DNA of 64,000 nucleotides from Microbacterium hydrocarbonoxydans. GTDB taxonomy: Bacteria > Actinomycetota > Actinomycetes > Actinomycetales > Microbacteriaceae. The stretch lies in the NCBI RefSeq assembly GCF_900105205.1, contig NZ_FNSQ01000005.1, positions 2,046,001-2,110,000 of the forward strand, given 5' to 3'. Both the position numbers and the translations under genes were made by a program. Positions 26,349-35,387 of the stretch are shown piece by piece. How positions within the stretch are numbered: the stretch's first letter is position 1; each line of letters begins with the position of its first letter. Below the pieces are notes generated by a model, which ran no database searches, had not been told where the DNA came from, and saw nothing but the letters and a program-made list of their open reading frames with translations.

Positions 26349-27497
26349 CTACCCGGCGAGGCCCAGGGCACGAGCGATCACCAGCAGCTGCACCTCGGTA
26401 GTGCCCTCGCCGATCTCGAGGATCTTCGAGTCGCGGTAGTGACGCGCGACGGGGAACTCGTTCATGAAGCCGTTGCCCCCGAAGATCTGGGTCGCGTCCC
26501 TGGCGTTGTCCATCGCCGCCTCCCCCGCGACGAGCTTGGCGATGGCTGCCTGCTCGGCGAAGGGCCGCCCCGCGTCGCGAAGACGGGCCGCGTGATGCCA
26601 GGCGAGCCGCGATGTGTGCACACGCGCCCGCATCCTCGCGAGGGTGAACTGCGCATTCTGGCGCGTACTCAGCGCGCTGCCGAAAATTGTGCGACTCTTC
26701 GCGTACTCGACGGCGGCCTCGAGGCAGCCCTCCGCCGCACCGGTCGACAGCGCGGCGATCGCGATCCGCCCCTCGTCGAGGATGCTGAGGAAGTTGCGGA
26801 ACCCGCTCCCCTCGGCTCCCAGGAGGTTGCCCGCCGGAACGCGCGCACCCTCGAAGGTCAGCGGATGCGTGTCGGAGGCGTTCCACCCGACCTTGTCGTA
26901 CGGCGCCTCGACCGTGAAGCCCGCAGTGCCGTTGGGGACGATGATGGTCGAGATCTGCTTGCGCCCGTTCTCGACGCCGGTCACTGCCGTCACCGTGACG
27001 AATCGTGTGATGGGCGTGCCGGAGTTGGTGATGAACTGCTTCGAACCGTCGATCACCCACTCCTCGCCCTCGCGGCGGGCCGTCGTCCTCGTCGCTCCCG
27101 CGTCGCTCCCCGCCTCCGGCTCGGTGAGGCCGAAGCCCGCCAGCGCCCGGCCGGCGAGGAGATCGGGTAGGTACTCGCGCTTCTGCTCCTCGGTGCCGAA
27201 GCGGAACACGGGCATGGCGCCGAGACTCACACCGGCCTCGAGGGTGATGGCGATGGACTGGTCGACACGCCCGAGTGCTTCGATCGCGATGCCCAGCGCC
27301 ATGTAGTCGCCGCCCTGCCCGCCGTACTCCTCGGGGAACGGCAACCCGAACAGGCCGAGGTCCCCCATCTGCGCGACCACGTCCATCGACAGGGTGTGCG
27401 TGCGGTCGGCCTCATACGCCTGCGGTGCGACGACCGTGTCGGCGAAGTCCCGCACCATCGCGGCGAGCTCGCGCTCCTCATCGGTCAGCTGTTCCAT
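26349..27497 (-). CDS. Acyl-CoA dehydrogenase
   Basis: 382 residues, an FAD flavoenzyme. N-terminal helical domain, then 'LAGFGLTEPEAGSDAGATRT' (FAD/substrate contact), 'WVIDGSKQFITNSGTPITRF', and the C-terminal 'QIFGGNGFMNEFPVARHYRD' followed by 'ILEIGEGTTEVQLLVIARAL'. A Glu stands in the C-terminal 'GEGT' position that is the catalytic base in medium/short-chain enzymes, whereas isovaleryl-CoA dehydrogenases carry it elsewhere. Operon context suggests a branched short-chain acyl-CoA such as isovaleryl-CoA. ATG 27497 has GGAG 8 bases before it; a GTG at 27503 overlaps the upstream stop and is the alternative. Confidence 0.9.
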   Translation of the reverse strand: MEQLTDEERELAAMVRDFADTVVAPQAYEADRTHTLSMDVVAQMGDLGLFGLPFPEEYGGQGGDYMALGIAIEALGRVDQSIAITLEAGVSLGAMPVFRFGTEEQKREYLPDLLAGRALAGFGLTEPEAGSDAGATRTTARREGEEWVIDGSKQFITNSGTPITRFVTVTAVTGVENGRKQISTIIVPNGTAGFTVEAPYDKVGWNASDTHPLTFEGARVPAGNLLGAEGSGFRNFLSILDEGRIAIAALSTGAAEGCLEAAVEYAKSRTIFGSALSTRQNAQFTLARMRARVHTSRLAWHHAARLRDAGRPFAEQAAIAKLVAGEAAMDNARDATQIFGGNGFMNEFPVARHYRDSKILEIGEGTTEVQLLVIARALGLAG

Positions 27498-27499
27498 GA

Positions 27500-29446
27500 T
27501 CACTTCTCCTCCGTCGAGATCCGCGCGACCGTCTGATCGCGCCTCACCTGGTCACCCAGAGCCACCGTGAGCTGCACGGCGCCGTCGTGGGGTGCGAGCA
27601 CCGGGTGCTCCATCTTCATCGCCTCGATCGAGACCAGCGGCGTGCCCGCTGTCACCGTCTCGCCGTCGCGCACATGCACGGCGACCACGCTGCCTGGCAT
27701 CGGCGCGCGCGCCTCCGGACCATGCGAGCTCTCGCGCTCGCCCTGCGCGGAGAGCCGGTGCAGCATCCGTCCCCGGCGGTCCAGCGGCCGGAGACGCTCG
27801 GTGCGACCACTCTCGCTGACCCAGATGTCACCGTCGGCGTCGGTCGCCACGGCTCCGCGGTCGCTCGCAGGCGCTGCAGAAGGGGCGTCCAGCACCTCGC
27901 CCTGATCCGTGAGGAACGAAGTGTCCGGGTACGTCGCCAGGGCGAGCGTGCTCCAGACCCCGCCGGCGCGGGTCGCAAGACGATGCGCGGCCTCTGTCCG
28001 GCGGTTCGGGTCCTGGTGCCGGAGATGCTCTCGTGCCGCGACGAGCATCGACGGGGTCGGCGCCTCCACGGGCAGGGGCAGCAGCGTCTCGATGAGACCG
28101 GTGTCGAGGTCGCCCGCGACGACCCGCTCGTCGGCGCAGAGCTGACGGAGGAACGCGATGTTCGTGTCCACTCCGAGCACGACGGTGCGAGCGAGGGCGT
28201 CATCCAGATACCGCAGCGCCGTGGGCCTGTCCTCGGCCACGGCGACGATCTTGGCGATCATCGGATCGTAGAACCCGGTGACCTCCGATCCGGTCTCCAC
28301 GGCCGCATCCACCCGCACCCCCGCGGGAGGATCGAACAGGAGCACCCGCCCTGTGGAAGGGAGGAACCCGCGAGTCGGGGACTCCGCGTACACGCGGGCC
28401 TCGATCGCATGCCCGCGCACCTGCGGCGCCGGATCGAGTCGACCGCCTGCTGCGACACGGATCTGCAGCGCGACGAGGTCGAGGCCGGTCACCTCCTCGG
28501 TGACGGGGTGCTCGACCTGCAGACGGGTGTTCATCTCGATGAAGAAGATCTGGTCGGGAGCGTCGGCGTCGAGCAGGAACTCCACCGTGCCTGCACCCAC
28601 GTACGACACGCTCTCCGCCGCCTGGACGGCTGCGGCGAGCAGGCGATCTCTGGTGCTCTCCGGGATCCCAGCGGACGGCGCCTCCTCGATGACCTTCTGG
28701 TGGCGTCGCTGCAGCGTGCACTCGCGCTCGCCGAGGGCGATCACCGTCCCGTGCACGTCGCCGAAGACCTGGACCTCGATGTGCCGGGGCCGACGGATCA
28801 GCCGCTCGAGGATCAAGGCGTCGTCGCCGAAGGCGGAGATCGCAACCCGTCGGGCCGACGCCAGCGCCGCGTCGAGGCCCGAAGCGTCGCCGACGACCTC
28901 CATGCCCTTGCCGCCCCCGCCCGCGCTCGGCTTGACCAGCAGGGGGAAGCCTACGGCGGCCGCCTCATCGGCGACCTCGGCATCCGAGAGCCCGCGCGCA
29001 TCGAAACCGGGCACCACGGGCACGCCGGAGCGCACGACGTGGTCGCGGGCCTTGGCTTTGTCGCCCATGATCTGAAGGGCCTGCACCGAGGGGCCGATGA
29101 ATACGATGTCGCTCTCGGCGCAGGCCTCGGCGAGGCCGACGCTCTCGGACAGGAAGCCGTAGCCGGGGTGGATGGCCTGCGCCCCGGTGGTGCGTGCGGC
29201 GGCGATCACGGCGTCGATGTCGAGGTACGACTCGGCTGCGGGTGCCGCGCCGATCCGAACCGCATCATCCGCCTCTCTGACATGGGGCGCCTCGGCATCC
29301 GCATCGCTGTAGACGGCGACGCTGCGGATGCCCATCGCCCGCAGGGTACGGATGATCCGTCGTGCGATCTCGCCCCGATTGGCGACCAGGATCGTCTCGA
29401 ATCGGCGGGGATCGTCGGCGGTGGTCGTGGTGGTCATCGTGGTCAT
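27500..29446 (-). CDS. accA1: Acyl-CoA carboxylase alpha subunit (biotin carboxylase + biotin carrier)
   Basis: 648 residues. The N-terminal biotin carboxylase begins 'FETILVANRGEIARRIIRTL', with the ATP-grasp glycine-rich loop 'VKPSAGGGGKGMEVV' and 'HIEVQVFGDVHGTVIALGER', then 'FFIEMNTRLQVEHPVTEEVT'. The C-terminal carrier has the biotinylation site in 'VSIEAMKMEHPVL'. It adds CO2 to biotin and hands it to the carboxyltransferase encoded just upstream. By gene order it matches AccA1, the methylcrotonyl-CoA carboxylase subunit of mycobacteria. Start choice is uncertain: ATG 29446 is used; GTG 29455 (GTGA overlap) and ATG 29437 are in frame, and this stretch encodes a run of Thr codons. Confidence 0.9.
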   Translation of the reverse strand: MTTMTTTTTADDPRRFETILVANRGEIARRIIRTLRAMGIRSVAVYSDADAEAPHVREADDAVRIGAAPAAESYLDIDAVIAAARTTGAQAIHPGYGFLSESVGLAEACAESDIVFIGPSVQALQIMGDKAKARDHVVRSGVPVVPGFDARGLSDAEVADEAAAVGFPLLVKPSAGGGGKGMEVVGDASGLDAALASARRVAISAFGDDALILERLIRRPRHIEVQVFGDVHGTVIALGERECTLQRRHQKVIEEAPSAGIPESTRDRLLAAAVQAAESVSYVGAGTVEFLLDADAPDQIFFIEMNTRLQVEHPVTEEVTGLDLVALQIRVAAGGRLDPAPQVRGHAIEARVYAESPTRGFLPSTGRVLLFDPPAGVRVDAAVETGSEVTGFYDPMIAKIVAVAEDRPTALRYLDDALARTVVLGVDTNIAFLRQLCADERVVAGDLDTGLIETLLPLPVEAPTPSMLVAAREHLRHQDPNRRTEAAHRLATRAGGVWSTLALATYPDTSFLTDQGEVLDAPSAAPASDRGAVATDADGDIWVSESGRTERLRPLDRRGRMLHRLSAQGERESSHGPEARAPMPGSVVAVHVRDGETVTAGTPLVSIEAMKMEHPVLAPHDGAVQLTVALGDQVRRDQTVARISTEEK

Positions 29447-29451
29447 GGTGG

Positions 29452-31005
29452 TCACATCCGGAAGAGGCCGAACCGCGGTTCGGGCAGAGGGCTGCGGGCG
29501 ATCACGTCGAGGGCGAGTCCGAGCAGGTCGCGGGTGTCTGCGGGGTCGATGATGCCGTCGTCCCACAGTCGGGCGGTGGCGTAGTAGGGCTCGCCCTGCG
29601 TCTCGTACTGGTCGCGGATCGGCTGCTCGAACGCCGCTCGCTCCTCGGCGCTCCATCCCTCACCGCGTGCGGCGAGCTGGTCGTCCTTCACTGTGCCGAG
29701 GACGGATGCCGCCTGGGCACCGCCCATCACCGAGATGCGACTGGCAGGCCAGGTCCACAGGAACCGCGGTGAATAGGCACGACCACACATCGAGTAGTTG
29801 CCCGCGCCGAAGGACCCTCCGATGATCACGGTGAGCTTGGGGACCCTCGTGCTCGCCACGGCGGTGACCATCTTCGCGCCGTCCTTGGCGATGCCGCCGG
29901 CCTCGGCGTCGGACCCGACCATGAAGCCGGTGATGTTCTGCAGGAAGAGCAGCGGGATGCCGCGCTGATCGCACAGTTCGATGAAGTGCGCGCCCTTCAG
30001 CGCCGACTCGCTGAACAGGACGCCGTTGTTGGCCACGATCCCGACGGGATGCCCGTGCAGTCGCGCGAACCCCGTGACCAGGGTGGTGCCATACTCCGAC
30101 TTGAACTCGCGGAAGCTGTCCCGGTCGATGAGACGCACGATCACCTCGTGCACGTCGTAGGCGGCGTTCACGTCGACCGGCACGACGTCATACAGGGGGC
30201 CGGCCTCGGACGGCGGCCGACTGTCGTGCACCTCCCACGCAGGCGCGGTCGGCGCGGGTAGCGTGGCCACGATGTCGCGCAGGATCTCGAGCGCGTGCTC
30301 GTCGTCCTCGGCGAGATGGTCGACGACTCCGCTGCGGCGCGCATGCAGCTCGCCTCCGCCGAGGTCCTCCGCCGACACGATCTCTCCGATGGCGGCCTTC
30401 ACCAGGGGCGGCCCACCGAGGAAGATGGTGCCCTGCCCCCGGACGATCACCGTCTCGTCGCTCATTGCGGGGACGTACGCGCCGCCGGCCGTGCAGGAGC
30501 CGAGCACGGCGGCGAGCTGCGGAATGCCCTCCGCCGACATCCTCGCCTGGTTGAAGAAGATCCGTCCGAAGTGCTCGCGGTCGGGGAAGACCTCGTCCTG
30601 CTTGGGAAGGAACGCGCCTCCCGAGTCGACGAGGTAGAGGCACGGAAGCCTGTTCTCGAGGGCGATCTCCTGCGCCCTCAGGTGCTTCTTCACCGTGAGC
30701 GGGTAGTACGTCCCGCCTTTGACGGTGGCGTCGTTGCAGACGACCATCACATGTCGTCCGTGCACCAGCCCGATCCCGGCGATGACACCGGCGGCCGGTG
30801 CCTCTCCCCCGTACAGGCCTTCTGCGGCCAGCGGTGCGATCTCGATGAACGGGCTGCCCTCGTCGAGGAGCCTGGCGACGCGGTCGCGAGGAAGGAGCTT
30901 GCCCCGCCCGATGTGACGCTCGCGCGAGGCCGCAGGACCCCCTTGTGCGGCGGTGGCGAGCCGCTCACGCAGCTCCGTCGCGAGAGACCGCTGGGTTGCC
31001 GGCAT
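29452..31005 (-). CDS. accD1: Acyl-CoA carboxylase carboxyltransferase subunit
   Basis: 517 residues with two crotonase-like domains. The N-terminal half has '[20 protein letters not shown]' and '[20 protein letters not shown]'; the C-terminal half has '[20 protein letters not shown]', '[20 protein letters not shown]', '[20 protein letters not shown]' and '[12 protein letters not shown]'. The pattern is that of methylcrotonyl-CoA carboxylases (AccD1 group). ATG 31005 follows GGAGGA. It is the first gene of the minus-strand operon accD1-accA1-acyl-CoA dehydrogenase-maoC-citE and diverges from the tetR gene. Confidence 0.9.
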   Translation of the reverse strand: MPATQRSLATELRERLATAAQGGPAASRERHIGRGKLLPRDRVARLLDEGSPFIEIAPLAAEGLYGGEAPAAGVIAGIGLVHGRHVMVVCNDATVKGGTYYPLTVKKHLRAQEIALENRLPCLYLVDSGGAFLPKQDEVFPDREHFGRIFFNQARMSAEGIPQLAAVLGSCTAGGAYVPAMSDETVIVRGQGTIFLGGPPLVKAAIGEIVSAEDLGGGELHARRSGVVDHLAEDDEHALEILRDIVATLPAPTAPAWEVHDSRPPSEAGPLYDVVPVDVNAAYDVHEVIVRLIDRDSFREFKSEYGTTLVTGFARLHGHPVGIVANNGVLFSESALKGAHFIELCDQRGIPLLFLQNITGFMVGSDAEAGGIAKDGAKMVTAVASTRVPKLTVIIGGSFGAGNYSMCGRAYSPRFLWTWPASRISVMGGAQAASVLGTVKDDQLAARGEGWSAEERAAFEQPIRDQYETQGEPYYATARLWDDGIIDPADTRDLLGLALDVIARSPLPEPRFGLFRM

Positions 31006-31066
31006 GTGACGTCCTCCTCGACCCCGTGACACGGGCGACATCGCCCTGGCGCACTGCATGCTGTTT

Positions 31067-31086
31067 CGGTTAGTGTTCACTAACCG
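31067..31086. promoter_or_regulatory. Inverted-repeat operator between accD1 and tetR
   Basis: CGGTTAGTG and CACTAACCG (9-bp perfect arms, 2-base spacer) form a 20-bp palindrome in the 111-base divergent promoter region. This is the expected form and location of a TetR-family operator controlling both directions. A weaker imperfect GGTTA..TTAAC copy lies at 31096-31112 over the tetR ribosome-binding area. The identity of the site is inferred from position and symmetry. Confidence 0.7.
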
Positions 31087-31116
31087 ATGACATCAGGTTA
31101 GCGAGGATTAACTGAG

Positions 31117-31710
31117 ATGACAACCCCCGTCACGGCGCGAGATCGCGCCAAGGCAGAGCGCTCTGACGCGATCCTCCGAGAGGCCGCCCGTCTCTTCGCC
31201 GAGCACGGCTACAACGGGGTGAGTCTCGAGGACATCGGAGCTGCCGTGGGCGTCTCCGGACCCGCCGTGTACCGACACTTCACCGGCAAGCAGGCGCTCC
31301 TCGGCGCTGTACTGGTCAAGGTCAGCGACGATCTCGTGACCGGCGGGACGAAGGTCGCCTCCGACGGTGCGACAGCCGCGGAGCGGATGCGGGCGCTCGT
31401 CGAGTTCCACGTCGACTTCGCGCTCGGTCACGCCGAGGTGATCCGCGTGCAGGACAGGGACGTCGCGCACCTCGATTCTCGCGACCATGCCGAGGTCCGT
31501 CGTCTGCAGCGGGCGTACATCGAGCTCTGGATCGACACCCTCGCCCCTCTCGTCGACGCGGATGCCGACGAGCTGCGGCTGCGCGTCCAGGCATGCTTCG
31601 GACTCATCAACTCCACTCCGCACAGCACGCGTGCCGCGGCCAGACGGCACTCCGCCACCGCGACAGTGCTCGTCGCGATGGCGGAGTCGGCGCTCACGGC
31701 TCCTACCTGA
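31117..31710 (+). CDS. TetR-family regulator of the leucine/acyl-CoA catabolic operon
   Basis: 197 residues. The N-terminal TetR helix-turn-helix is clear: 'SDAILREAARLFAEHGYNGV', then 'LEDIGAAVGVSGPAVYRHFT' and 'GKQALLGAVL'. The rest is an all-helical ligand-binding domain. It is divergent from accD1, with the palindrome at 31067-31086 between them. The arrangement equals that of BkaR (Rv2506) in M. tuberculosis, a repressor of branched-chain keto-acid catabolic genes that senses a CoA or acyl intermediate; ligand and targets here are inferred. The 3' end overlaps the convergent E2 gene by 8 bases. Confidence 0.88.
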   Translation: MTTPVTARDRAKAERSDAILREAARLFAEHGYNGVSLEDIGAAVGVSGPAVYRHFTGKQALLGAVLVKVSDDLVTGGTKVASDGATAAERMRALVEFHVDFALGHAEVIRVQDRDVAHLDSRDHAEVRRLQRAYIELWIDTLAPLVDADADELRLRVQACFGLINSTPHSTRAAARRHSATATVLVAMAESALTAPT

Positions 31711-33094
31711 GCAGCATCGCCCGTCCCGGCTCCTCGAGCACGTCTGCCACGTCCTTGAGGAACCGCGCCCCTTCGGCACCGTCCACGAGCCGGTGGTCGA
31801 ACGACAGACTCAGCGTCATGATCTGACGCAGGGCGATCTCGCCACGATGCTCCCACGGCTGCCTGCGGACGGCGCCCACGGCCAGGATGCCGGACTGCCC
31901 CGGCGGCAGGATCGGCGTGCCGGCGTCGATTCCGAAGACCCCGATGTTCGAGATCGAGAAGGTACCGCCCGCGAGTTCGGCCGGCGACGTCTTGCCCGCC
32001 CTCGCCGTCCCTGCGAGGTCCTTCAGCGCATCGGCGAGGTCGATGAGGCTGAGCCTCTCGGCGTCGCGGATGTTCGGGACGATCAGCCCGCGTTCCGTGG
32101 CCGCTGCGATCCCCAGGTCGACGTAGTGGTACTGGACGATCTCCCCGGCGGCCTCATCCCAGTGGGAGTTGAGCCCCGGAGTGCGGCCGAGTGCGAGGCA
32201 CACGGCCTTTGCGACGACCGCGAGCGGACCGATGCGGTGCTCGGACAGCGCGCGATCCTCGCGGAACGAAGACAGCAGCTCCATCGTCGCGGTGACGTCG
32301 ACCGTGTGGAAGACCGTGACGTGCGGGGCAGTGAAGGCGCTCTGCACCATGGCGGCGGCCGTGTGCTTGCGCACGCCGCGAATGGGGATCCTGGTCTCCC
32401 TGGCGTCGTCCTGCCCCGCAGTGCGGTGCGGCAGCGCGTCCGCACCACGGGGAACGGGTGCCGCGGATGCGGTCGCCCCCTGCGGCTCGGCGACGGCACC
32501 GACGCGCTCCGCGTATGCGTCGATGTCGTCGCGGGTGATCACCCGGTCGCCGACGGACGCGGCCACGAGCACGAGGTCGATGCCGAGGCGCTTGGCGTAG
32601 GCCCGAACCGGCGGCGTGGACCGAGGACGCTCGATCACCGTCTCGACGCTGAGTGACGGAGACGCGTCATGCGGCGCCGCCTCGAGCACGGCGGTGTCTG
32701 CCGCGGGCGAGCCGCCGCCGAGACGCCGCGCGCGACGCGCCGGACGGCCGGATGCCGAGGGTGCTGCGCCGTAGCCGACGAGGTTGGGCTGAGTCTTCTC
32801 CTCGCCCTCGGTCGCCACGGACCCGGACCCCGCACCCCGTGCGGGCGTCTCCGCGCCGACCACGTCGAACTCGATGAGGGGCGCGCCGACGGCCACGGTC
32901 TGACCCGCCTCGGCGTGCAGAGCCGTGACGGTGCCCTCGTACGGCGACGGCAGCTCGACCACGGCCTTCGCCGTCTCGACCTCGGCGAGAGTCTGGTTCA
33001 GGGCGACCGGATCCCCCGGCCCCACCATCCACTGGATCACCTCGGCCTCGGTGAGGCCCTCGCCCAGGTCGGGCAGTCGGAACTCGGCGTTCAT
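31703..33094 (-). CDS. bkdC: Branched-chain 2-oxoacid dehydrogenase E2 (dihydrolipoyl acyltransferase)
   Basis: 463 residues with three domains. Lipoyl domain: 'FRLPDLGEGLTEAEVIQWMV' and lipoyl-Lys in 'AEVETAKAVVELPSPYEG' (about residue 43). A Pro/Ala/Ser linker is followed by the E1/E3-binding domain 'PPVRAYAKRLGIDLVLVAAS'. The catalytic domain ends with 'LSLSFDHRLVDGAEGARFLK' carrying the His/Asp of acyltransferases. There is a single lipoyl domain, as in Bkd-type E2. It transfers the branched acyl group to CoA. No E3 gene is nearby, so a shared Lpd is likely. ATG 33094 overlaps the E1 beta stop (ATGA). Confidence 0.92.
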   Translation of the reverse strand: MNAEFRLPDLGEGLTEAEVIQWMVGPGDPVALNQTLAEVETAKAVVELPSPYEGTVTALHAEAGQTVAVGAPLIEFDVVGAETPARGAGSGSVATEGEEKTQPNLVGYGAAPSASGRPARRARRLGGGSPAADTAVLEAAPHDASPSLSVETVIERPRSTPPVRAYAKRLGIDLVLVAASVGDRVITRDDIDAYAERVGAVAEPQGATASAAPVPRGADALPHRTAGQDDARETRIPIRGVRKHTAAAMVQSAFTAPHVTVFHTVDVTATMELLSSFREDRALSEHRIGPLAVVAKAVCLALGRTPGLNSHWDEAAGEIVQYHYVDLGIAAATERGLIVPNIRDAERLSLIDLADALKDLAGTARAGKTSPAELAGGTFSISNIGVFGIDAGTPILPPGQSGILAVGAVRRQPWEHRGEIALRQIMTLSLSFDHRLVDGAEGARFLKDVADVLEEPGRAMLLR

Positions 33095-34101
33095 GCCTCT
33101 GCTCCCGTCAGGCTGTTCGGGCGATCGAGCACCCGGTCGACGGCATCCAGGAGCCGGTCGAGATCCGGCAGATGGTACTTCTCGAGCTTGGCCGGCGGGT
33201 AGGGCACATCGTGCCCTGTCACCCGCAGCGGCGCGGACTCCAGGTACTCGAAGCACCGCTCGGTGATGCTGGCGATGACCTCGGCGGCCACGCCGGCCTC
33301 ACGGGAGGCCTCGTGAGCGACGACGACGCGGCCGGTCTTGCGCACCGAGGCCGCGACGGTGTCGTAGTCCACCGGCGACAAGGACCGCAGGTCGATGACC
33401 TCCAGAGAGGTTCCTTCATCCTGGGCCGCCTCCGCCGCCTGGAGCGCGGTCGCGACCATCGCGCCATAGGTGATGAGGGTGGCGTCCCGTCCCTCTCGGA
33501 CGACGCGGGCGAGACCCATCGGCGCCGCGTCCGCCAGCGGAGCATCCAGATCCACCTCCCCCTTGTGGTGGTACAGCCGCTTGGGCTCGAAGAAGATCAC
33601 GGGGTCATCGGAGGCGATCGCCTGCCGCAGACTCCGGTAGGCGTCCTCCGGATTCGACACGGCGATCACGCGGAGCCCCGCCGTGTGCACGAAGTACGCC
33701 TCGGGCGATTCGGAATGGTGCTCCGCAGCGCCGATGCCCCCGGCCCACGGGATGCGGATGGTGATCGGCATCTTCACGCGGCCCTGCGTGCGGTAGTGCA
33801 GCTTCGCCACCTGCGCGACGATCTGATCGAAGGCGGGGTACACGAAGCCGTCGAACTGGATCTCGACGACCGGCCGGTATCCGCGGAATGCGAGGCCCAC
33901 CGCGGTGCCGACGATGCCGGACTCCGCGAGCGGGGTGTCGATGACGCGCGTGGCGCCGAACTCGTCGAGCAGGCCGTCGGTGATGCGGAACACGCCGCCG
34001 AGCTTGCCGATGTCCTCCCCCAGGAGCACGACCTTGTCATCGTCGCGCATCGCCTGGCGCAGCCCCGCACCGAGCGCTTTGCCGAGAGTGAGCTCTGCCA
34101 T
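33091..34101 (-). CDS. bkdB: Branched-chain 2-oxoacid dehydrogenase E1 beta subunit
   Basis: 336 residues. Transketolase-type pyrimidine-binding domain: 'VVLLGEDIGKLGGVFRITDG', 'VIDTPLAESGIVGTAVGLAF' (catalytic-site Glu) and 'EIQFDGFVYPAFDQIVAQVA'. The C-terminal domain has 'LEVIDLRSLSPVDYDTVAAS' and 'VVVAHEASREAGVAAEVIA'. It forms the alpha2beta2 E1 with the upstream gene. The start is ATG 34101 ('MAELTLGKALGAGL'); GTG 34107, which overlaps the E1 alpha stop, is possible. The 4-base overlap with E2 shows it is mid-operon. Confidence 0.92.
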   Translation of the reverse strand: MAELTLGKALGAGLRQAMRDDDKVVLLGEDIGKLGGVFRITDGLLDEFGATRVIDTPLAESGIVGTAVGLAFRGYRPVVEIQFDGFVYPAFDQIVAQVAKLHYRTQGRVKMPITIRIPWAGGIGAAEHHSESPEAYFVHTAGLRVIAVSNPEDAYRSLRQAIASDDPVIFFEPKRLYHHKGEVDLDAPLADAAPMGLARVVREGRDATLITYGAMVATALQAAEAAQDEGTSLEVIDLRSLSPVDYDTVAASVRKTGRVVVAHEASREAGVAAEVIASITERCFEYLESAPLRVTGHDVPYPPAKLEKYHLPDLDRLLDAVDRVLDRPNSLTGAEA

Positions 34102-34103
34102 GG

Positions 34104-35222
34104 TCACGCCTCGCCCTCGAAGGACGAGACGTAGGCGGCGTACTCGCCACGCTGCCTCTCGAGTCCGGTGTGCGGTTCGGCGTAGACGCCGTCGAACACT
34201 GAGAGCGGCGGGCGCGTGACCATCGCGAGGCATTCCGCCCGCATCTCACGGGCGACGACATCCGCCGCGGCCTGCGTCTCGGCGACCTGCTCGTCGCTGA
34301 GTTCTCCGAGGGCACGCAGGTGAGCCTCCAGGCGCGTGATCGGATCGCGTCGCCGCCAGGCCTCGAGTTCCTCGTCCTTGCGGTAACGGGTCGGATCGTC
34401 GGCCGTCGTGTGCGGTCCCATCCGGTAGGTGACCGCTTCGAGGTAGGCCGGTCCCTTGCCGCTGCGAGCGTGCGCGAGCGCCCAGCGCATCGCTGCGAGA
34501 CACGCCAGCACGTCGTTGCCGTCGACCCGCATGCTCGGGATGCCGAAGCCGGGAGCGCGGCCGGCGATCGGATACTGCGACTGCACGGACACAGGCTCGG
34601 AGATCGCCCAATGGTTGTTCTGGCACACGAACACCACGGGTGCCCGGTACGAGGAGGCGAAGATCATCGCCTCGTTCACGTCGCCCTGGCTCGTCGCTCC
34701 GTCACCGAAGTAGGTGACGGCCACCTCGTCGGCCCCTTCGTGACGGATGCCGAGGGCGTACCCGACGGCGTGGAGCGTCTGGGCGCCGATGATGATCTGC
34801 AGCGGTGCCACGCCCAACGCCGCCGGGTCGTGCCCTGCACCCTCCTCGCCGCGCCACATCCGCACGTAATCGCCGGGCTGGGCGCCGCGGGCGTAGATCA
34901 CGCCGGTCTCGCGATAGCTGGGGAACACGTAGTCGTTCGCGGCGATCGCGCGTGCGGTGCCGATCTGGGTGGCCTCCTGCCCTTGACAGGGGGCCCACAG
35001 ACCGAGCTGCCCCTGACGCTGGAGAGCGACTCCCTCCGAGTCGATCCTGCGGAGGATGACCATGTCTCGGTGCAGTGCGCGCAGCTGCGCGGGGTCGACG
35101 TCCTCGACGAAGGGGTCGAGCTGCGGGTTCGCGATCCGCGTGCCATCCGGGGTGAGGATGCGCTCGGCGAGTTCGAGATCCTGCACGGTGTCGGCGATCG
35201 GGGTGATCTGCGGTGACATCAT
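34104..35222 (-). CDS. bkdA: Branched-chain 2-oxoacid dehydrogenase E1 alpha subunit
   Basis: 372 residues. Thiamine-diphosphate enzyme: the ThDP motif runs from 'VTYFGDGATSQGDVNEAMIF' to 'VFVCQNNHWAISEP'. Other markers are 'YVFPSYRETGVIYARGAQPG', 'GHDPAALGVAPLQIIIGAQT' and the phosphorylation-loop-like 'VTYRMGPHTTADDPTRYRKD', whose 'HTTADD' form is typical of branched-chain (rather than pyruvate) E1. It decarboxylates the 2-oxoacids from Leu, Ile and Val. ATG 35222 follows GAGGAGG. It heads the bkdABC unit and diverges from the Lrp/AsnC gene. Confidence 0.92.
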   Translation of the reverse strand: MMSPQITPIADTVQDLELAERILTPDGTRIANPQLDPFVEDVDPAQLRALHRDMVILRRIDSEGVALQRQGQLGLWAPCQGQEATQIGTARAIAANDYVFPSYRETGVIYARGAQPGDYVRMWRGEEGAGHDPAALGVAPLQIIIGAQTLHAVGYALGIRHEGADEVAVTYFGDGATSQGDVNEAMIFASSYRAPVVFVCQNNHWAISEPVSVQSQYPIAGRAPGFGIPSMRVDGNDVLACLAAMRWALAHARSGKGPAYLEAVTYRMGPHTTADDPTRYRKDEELEAWRRRDPITRLEAHLRALGELSDEQVAETQAAADVVAREMRAECLAMVTRPPLSVFDGVYAEPHTGLERQRGEYAAYVSSFEGEA

Positions 35223-35314
35223 CGTCCTCCTCGTTCGTGGCCGTCGTCACGGGTTCTACGCTCGGCCCCGGCATCATCGCCGGTTAACTCGAGGGTACGT
35301 CCGCTCATCACCTC

Positions 35315-35341
35315 GCTCAAGCAATCGCGCACCGCTTGAGC
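35315..35341. promoter_or_regulatory. Inverted-repeat operator between bkdA and the Lrp/AsnC gene
   Basis: GCTCAAGC (35315-35322) and GCTTGAGC (35334-35341) are perfect 8-bp inverted copies with an 11-base spacer, in the 165-base divergent promoter region. Spacing of about two helical turns suits an Lrp/AsnC dimer or a similar regulator. It lies close to the start of the Lrp-like gene (47 bases upstream), consistent with autoregulation and control of bkdABC. The assignment is inferred. Confidence 0.65.
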
Positions 35342-35387
35342 ATGTTGCCCAATCCAGGGCATCCGAGCCCTGCTATCGTTTGGCACT

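Noticed and set aside
29421..29455. GGTGGTC-type repeats at the start of the biotin carboxylase gene considered as a binding-site array
   Set aside because: They are explained by a run of Thr (ACC) and Met-Thr codons at the N-terminus and lie inside or at the edge of the coding sequence.
27587..29584. 665-codon open frame antisense to the biotin carboxylase gene
   Set aside because: Shadow frame; the minus-strand gene has the ATP-grasp and biotin motifs.
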